From an uncultured Erysipelotrichaceae bacterium (lineage in GTDB: Bacteria > Bacillota_I > Bacilli_A > RFN20 > CAG-826): a stretch of DNA of 9,851 bases. Each line of letters starts with the position of its first letter. Position 1 is the stretch's first letter. Below, in pieces: positions 6,290 to 9,851 of this stretch. The notes under the pieces are model-generated. The model had not been told where the DNA came from. It did not search any database and saw nothing but the letters and a program-made list of their open reading frames with translations. The translations under genes and the position numbers were made by a program. The stretch covers positions 1 through 9,851 of the forward strand of contig CACZNF010000050.1 of the NCBI GenBank assembly GCA_902782395.1. Direction: 5' to 3'.

Positions 6290-7814
6290 CAAAGGCATGC
6301 TAATCCTCGTTGTCATAATGGCGGTAGTAATCACCTTTATGCTCGTCTTTTTAGGTTTCGCCTTAATCGGTGGTATTTTTGGCGATGACAAAGTTCTTCC
6401 TAATATCCTTAATGGTGTTACATTCGTTTTAGTTGCTATCTTCTTCATCGTGTTCTCCTTCTTTATTAATACGCGTTTTACTTTGGTTTCCATTGAAAAC
6501 GATAACGAATATAACTTAGGTGAAAGAAGCACATTTAATAACTTATTCGCTTTCCAAAGAAATGTCCAAATGCGTTTCTCTCTTAATAAGAGATTTTCAA
6601 AAAACAAACAGCATATTGTCGCTTTTACATTCTCTTCATCTTCTGTTACTCAAAACGTTAATAGAAATAAAGAAATTTACTCTTTAAATAGTCACATCGC
6701 TAACTTCTTAGAAGAAATACCTTTAAAACTAGGCTTAAAGAAGAATAACTTTGTCTTCGCTTTCTCTCGTGGTTCTTTCTTAATCTATATGGTTAAGCAA
6801 AACGAACAAGTGATTCAAACCATTTGCGATATGTTAATTAAAGATATTTATGAATTTGGTGAGGCTAACTGTCCACATACCTGGGTCCAACCATTCTTTG
6901 GTGTCACTGTTGTGAACAATGATGAATCGTTAACTCACCAAATTGAAAACGCTTTATTAGCGAGAGACTATTCCGAAAAGAACTTTGAAACAATTACCTA
7001 TTATCAACCAACCTTCCGTAAGAGTGTCTCTGCTAGTGAAGTTGATGAATTATACGAAGCTTTAGAAAAGAAAGAATTTGTTGTTTATTATCAACCTAAG
7101 TTTGACTTAAATAACAAGCAGTTCATTTCTAGTGAAGCTTTAATTAGATGGAATAGTAAGAAGTATGGTCTTTTAGCGCCGACTAAGTTCTTAGCGAAAG
7201 CCGAATCGATTGGTTTAATCCACGATATCGATATCTACGTTTTAAGACAAGTTTGTGAAGACCTTAACGATTTAATCAGAAGAGGTAGAAGAACTCTTCC
7301 AGTGTCCGTTAACTTCTCATTATTCGAATTCTATAGCTCTAACTTCTTAGATAAGATCTTAGGCATCTTAGAGGAATTTAAAGTTCCACCTCATTTAATT
7401 GAAATCGAAATTACTGAAGCCACATCCCAAGCTAACCAATTCTTATCCATTTCTATTATTAAGAAACTTAAAGAACATGGTATCCGTGTTTTAATGGATG
7501 ACTTTGGTATTGGTTATTCTAACGTTGGTAACTTAAGAAAGATTCCATTTGACGTTGTTAAGATTGATAAGACATTTATTGATGGTATCGTTACCGACAC
7601 TAAAGCCAGAGAAATCGTTAAGTTCTTAATCGGTTTATGTAAGATTAACGGCATGGAAGTCGTTGCCGAAGGTGTTGATAACAAAGAACAAGTGGAAATC
7701 TTAAGAAAAATCAAATGTGATACCATTCAAGGCTTCTATTATTCACAAGCCATCGATAAGAAAGCTTTTGAAAAGTTCTTAGATGATAACCCATTCGAAA
7801 AAGGAGGCAAATAA
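6273..7814 (+). CDS. Membrane protein with degenerate GGDEF and intact EAL domain (cyclic-di-GMP phosphodiesterase)
   Basis: 513 residues. Two membrane segments (about 8-35 and 46-65) leave only a short loop outside. Residues about 85-245 have the outline of a GGDEF domain, but the signature position reads SRGSF (165-169), so diguanylate cyclase activity is not expected; GTP sensing or dimerisation is possible. The EAL domain spans about 255-505. Its metal and catalytic positions look conserved: EAL at 288-290, Asn347, the EITE motif (379-382), DDFG (409-412), Lys430 and Asp432 in VKIDKTF, Glu466 in VVAEG and Gln486 in QGFYYS. Hydrolysis of c-di-GMP to pGpG is therefore the expected activity. 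The overlap with the signal peptidase gene ties the protein to export of the surface proteins, consistent with c-di-GMP control of matrix or adhesion in other bacteria. The sequence cannot show whether the phosphodiesterase or a sensor role dominates. Confidence 0.9.
   Translation: MKKKNNKGMLILVVIMAVVITFMLVFLGFALIGGIFGDDKVLPNILNGVTFVLVAIFFIVFSFFINTRFTLVSIENDNEYNLGERSTFNNLFAFQRNVQMRFSLNKRFSKNKQHIVAFTFSSSSVTQNVNRNKEIYSLNSHIANFLEEIPLKLGLKKNNFVFAFSRGSFLIYMVKQNEQVIQTICDMLIKDIYEFGEANCPHTWVQPFFGVTVVNNDESLTHQIENALLARDYSEKNFETITYYQPTFRKSVSASEVDELYEALEKKEFVVYYQPKFDLNNKQFISSEALIRWNSKKYGLLAPTKFLAKAESIGLIHDIDIYVLRQVCEDLNDLIRRGRRTLPVSVNFSLFEFYSSNFLDKILGILEEFKVPPHLIEIEITEATSQANQFLSISIIKKLKEHGIRVLMDDFGIGYSNVGNLRKIPFDVVKIDKTFIDGIVTDTKAREIVKFLIGLCKINGMEVVAEGVDNKEQVEILRKIKCDTIQGFYYSQAIDKKAFEKFLDDNPFEKGGK
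7801..7807 (+). promoter_or_regulatory. Ribosome binding site AAGGAGG for the nucleosidase-like gene
   Basis: AAGGAGG lies ten bases before the ATG at 7818, within the last codons of the EAL gene. A second ATG at 7824 would be farther from the site, so 7818 is preferred. Confidence 0.7.
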
Positions 7815-7817
7815 CAT

Positions 7818-8546
7818 ATGATCATGATCGTCGGTTCTCAACATGATGATATCCTTTATTTCGAAAGTGTCATCACTAATAAGAGAGAAGAAACAGTTTT
7901 AGGTAAATTCAAAGTGACGATTGGCACAATCTTTAACCAAGCCGTCCTTTTAGTGGACCAAATGAAAACTAACTACTTAAGTAGTGCTTTAACTTTATAT
8001 TTAATCGAGAAATACTTTGTCATTCTCGTTATTAATGTCGGTAGATGTATTGCCTACACAAAAGACATCAAACCATTAGAAATTGCTATTTCTAAGCAAA
8101 CAATTCTTGGGGACGTTGACCAAGTTAACGAAGATAACGTTAAATACGGACAAATCCCTGGCTTTGAACAAATCTTCGAAAGTGAAGATGATGTCATTGG
8201 CTATATCGCTACAGCGTTTGAAAAAAGAACATATAGTGTTTATAAAAACTGTAACTATGTATCCACATCAGTGGATATCCATGATAAAAACCAAGTCAAG
8301 AACATGGTGGAATTCGGTCGTGTCTTTGGCTTTGATAACCACGTTGTCTTTGATAATAACACCGGTGGTGTAGCTTTAGGCTGCAACTTATCTAAAGTCC
8401 CATTCGTGTCTGTGAAAGTCGTGGAACGCTATTTAGATGGTGAGAAGAATATTAACACCTATCTAAAAGCAATGAAGGAATATGTTAATGTCGGTAAGGC
8501 AATTGTTACCTGTATTGGTGATATTGGCCGTAACGAGATTATCTAG
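7818..8546 (+). CDS. MTA/SAH nucleosidase-like protein, probably catalytically inactive
   Basis: 242 residues, close to the usual length of 5'-methylthioadenosine/S-adenosylhomocysteine nucleosidase (about 230). By-eye landmarks in order: IVGSQHDDI (4-12) matches the family's IIGAMEEEV; GDVDQ (99-103) and YGQIPGF (110-116) match its metal-free core loop DADVT...YGQLPG; VPFVSVK (194-200) matches VPFVVVR. The catalytic positions are changed. Glu12 of the E. coli enzyme falls on Asp11, the substrate-binding Glu172-Met173-Glu174 falls on Asp-Asn-Asn (179-181), and the catalytic Asp197 falls on Arg204. The glycine-rich INTGSAGG loop is also lost (INVGRCIA, 72-79). The fold is likely kept and the nucleosidase reaction lost. 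Position between two c-di-GMP-type proteins suggests a nucleotide-sensing or scaffold role; this is inference. No signal peptide or membrane segment is seen, so it should be cytoplasmic. Confidence 0.7.
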   Translation: MIMIVGSQHDDILYFESVITNKREETVLGKFKVTIGTIFNQAVLLVDQMKTNYLSSALTLYLIEKYFVILVINVGRCIAYTKDIKPLEIAISKQTILGDVDQVNEDNVKYGQIPGFEQIFESEDDVIGYIATAFEKRTYSVYKNCNYVSTSVDIHDKNQVKNMVEFGRVFGFDNHVVFDNNTGGVALGCNLSKVPFVSVKVVERYLDGEKNINTYLKAMKEYVNVGKAIVTCIGDIGRNEII

Positions 8547-8553
8547 AAGGGAG
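8547..8553 (+). promoter_or_regulatory. Ribosome binding site AAGGGAG for the last gene
   Basis: AAGGGAG follows directly after the TAG stop of the nucleosidase-like gene and ends five bases before the ATG at 8559, which fixes that start. Confidence 0.7.
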
Positions 8554-8558
8554 TTAGT

Positions 8559-9851
8559 ATGGCTAATAATAAAAGAGTTCGTTCAATTAAACACTTCTTC
8601 CGTTTCTTTACTGTTTTCCCAATTGTCTATTTCTTCGTTTTAGTCGTCTCCATGACCGTTCTTTCCTATGCTTTTGCTAGGACAAGTAATTATTCTTTAT
8701 TAATCACTATTATCGCTACTGGTGTGGTCTTAGTGGGTCTTTATATTTGGTTCTTAATTTATATCACCTCTCGCTTAAATATCGTCTTTATTGATGGTTT
8801 ATATAACACCACAGTGCAAAACTTTGAAACCATTAGCAGAAATCAAAATAGATTCTTTGAATATCCAAATAAAGGCTATGCTGAAATTGCCGCGTTAAAT
8901 GACCGCGTTGATAATCTTAAAAGAGAACTCGTGGGCGCAACTTTAATCCCAACAACCGTTGGCTTTGAGGATATTGATTTAGAATACTGGGACAAAGAAA
9001 GACATTTAGTGAAACATGAAAGTTTCTTAAAAGAATTACCAAATATTATCTTTAAGTCTCAAAACTATCGTAATACTTTAATTGAAGTCTATTATGACTT
9101 ATCAGAAGAAGACTTAACTGCGAAGGATGTCGATTATATCGTGGGAGTCTTACTCCGTAATTTCCGTAACTATTCAAACTACTTATTTATTCTTCCAGAA
9201 GATCGTAGAAGTATTTGGTTATATTTACCACGTGTCGACTCTTTAAGCAAAATTAAAGAACAAATCGAAATCTGCATTAAAGAATGTAGTATCTCTAGAC
9301 GTCTCGCAGATGGTATTACTCCTTTAACCGCACACTTCAGTGTGGTTTGTTACCCATATAGTGATGTCCATGAACTCGTTTCTGACCTAAGATACGCTAG
9401 ACGTCAAAACTTAGATATCTTTTTCTATTTACCAAATAGATTAGCCTCCGTTAAAAATAACGCTATTTCTAGAAATTCACAAAACCTTAACCAAATGACT
9501 AAAATGCTCATGCCATTATTAAATATGGATATGGGTTTACAGTTCGCCAAAGAAAACGCTAAAACGATTGAATCAGTCTTAAAGACTGTTTCCACATATT
9601 TCGCTATTGATTACTCTGGCATTATCGGTTATGACGATAGCAAAAACCGTTACCAGGTCGTATATCGAGCGAATGAAGGCAATGATACATTAATCGATAT
9701 CAAAGGTTTCGTCGAAAGAGAATTCGTTCAAACAATGGACAAAATCAGAGACGAAGATAATTCCCATTACTTCTCCAGTAGAAACCACGCTAACAGTGCT
9801 TTAGGCAGGCATTTAGACCGCATTGGTGTGGAAAGTGGCTTCTATTACATG
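8559..9851 (+). CDS. Membrane protein with degenerate GGDEF and GAF-like domains (3' end outside window)
   Basis: 431 codons are open from the ATG to the window end with no stop. After a basic start there are two membrane segments (about 17-40 and 46-70), then a HAMP-like or helical linker (71-125). Residues about 155-290 have the outline of a GGDEF domain. The late strand and helix HFSVVCYPYSDVHELVSDLRYARR (259-282) fits the family pattern in which a strand is followed by the ADxALYxAK helix. However, the active-site turn reads PEDRRS (213-218), so it should not make c-di-GMP. From about 325 a GAF-like sensor domain follows, with TIESVLKTVSTYF (336-348) and a strand IDYSGIIGYDD (350-360). 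A further output domain, perhaps an active GGDEF, may lie beyond the window. The two-membrane-segment plan matches the EAL protein at 6273-7814, so the two may be related partners in the same signalling module. Confidence 0.8.
   Translation, partial: MANNKRVRSIKHFFRFFTVFPIVYFFVLVVSMTVLSYAFARTSNYSLLITIIATGVVLVGLYIWFLIYITSRLNIVFIDGLYNTTVQNFETISRNQNRFFEYPNKGYAEIAALNDRVDNLKRELVGATLIPTTVGFEDIDLEYWDKERHLVKHESFLKELPNIIFKSQNYRNTLIEVYYDLSEEDLTAKDVDYIVGVLLRNFRNYSNYLFILPEDRRSIWLYLPRVDSLSKIKEQIEICIKECSISRRLADGITPLTAHFSVVCYPYSDVHELVSDLRYARRQNLDIFFYLPNRLASVKNNAISRNSQNLNQMTKMLMPLLNMDMGLQFAKENAKTIESVLKTVSTYFAIDYSGIIGYDDSKNRYQVVYRANEGNDTLIDIKGFVEREFVQTMDKIRDEDNSHYFSSRNHANSALGRHLDRIGVESGFYYM

Noticed and set aside
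6245..6607. Minus-strand open frame of about 120 codons over the start of the EAL gene
   Set aside because: It overlaps a well-supported gene with a good ribosome site and membrane segments. The antisense product shows no recognisable domain.
9325..9348. Inverted repeat around CACACT/AGTGTG as a possible terminator or operator
   Set aside because: It has a two-base loop with a bulge, lies inside the degenerate GGDEF coding region, and has no T run after it.

Overview
The window reads as one continuous stretch of plus-strand genes from an AT-rich, low-GC Gram-positive-type genome. The Shine-Dalgarno sites are strong (AGGAGG, AAGGAGG), the proteins are rich in Lys, Asn, Glu and Ile, and Leu is mostly TTA. 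Trp is TGG throughout and stops are mainly TAA/TAG, so there is no sign that TGA is reassigned. An uncultured member of the Bacilli/Erysipelotrichia/RF39-like lineages is plausible, but that placement is inference. No tRNA, rRNA, IS element, CRISPR array, promoter or terminator is visible. Intergenic gaps are 1 to 12 bases and one gene pair overlaps, so the whole window looks like the interior of one long operon that extends past both ends.

Layout: (1) 1-432, the 3' end of a surface-protein gene; (2) 440-1531, a secreted or anchored protein with a SipW/TasA-type signal region and the same C-terminal IYLEGWD motif as gene 1; (3) 1533-3059, a membrane-anchored McrB-like AAA+ ATPase; (4+5) 3072-5401, a DUF2357/McrC-like partner without a visible nuclease domain, followed by a charged helix and a Pro/Lys/Glu-rich tail with three near-identical repeats. 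This gene is split by a one-base frame change at a run of ten A; (6) 5405-6289, an ER/SipW-type signal peptidase with a Ser/His dyad; (7) 6273-7814, a membrane protein with a degenerate GGDEF and an apparently intact EAL domain (c-di-GMP phosphodiesterase); (8) 7818-8546, an MTA/SAH-nucleosidase-fold protein that has lost its catalytic residues; (9) 8559-end, a membrane protein with a degenerate GGDEF and a GAF-like domain, cut by the window end.

Working hypothesis (inference): the locus makes and exports TasA/camelysin-like surface proteins through a dedicated SipW-like peptidase. A membrane-bound McrB-like motor with a nuclease-free DUF2357 adaptor would act in the same process, and a c-di-GMP-linked module would control it. 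Pairing an McrB/DUF2357 couple, usually a DNA-restriction arrangement, with SipW/TasA-type export is the most unusual aspect of the window.
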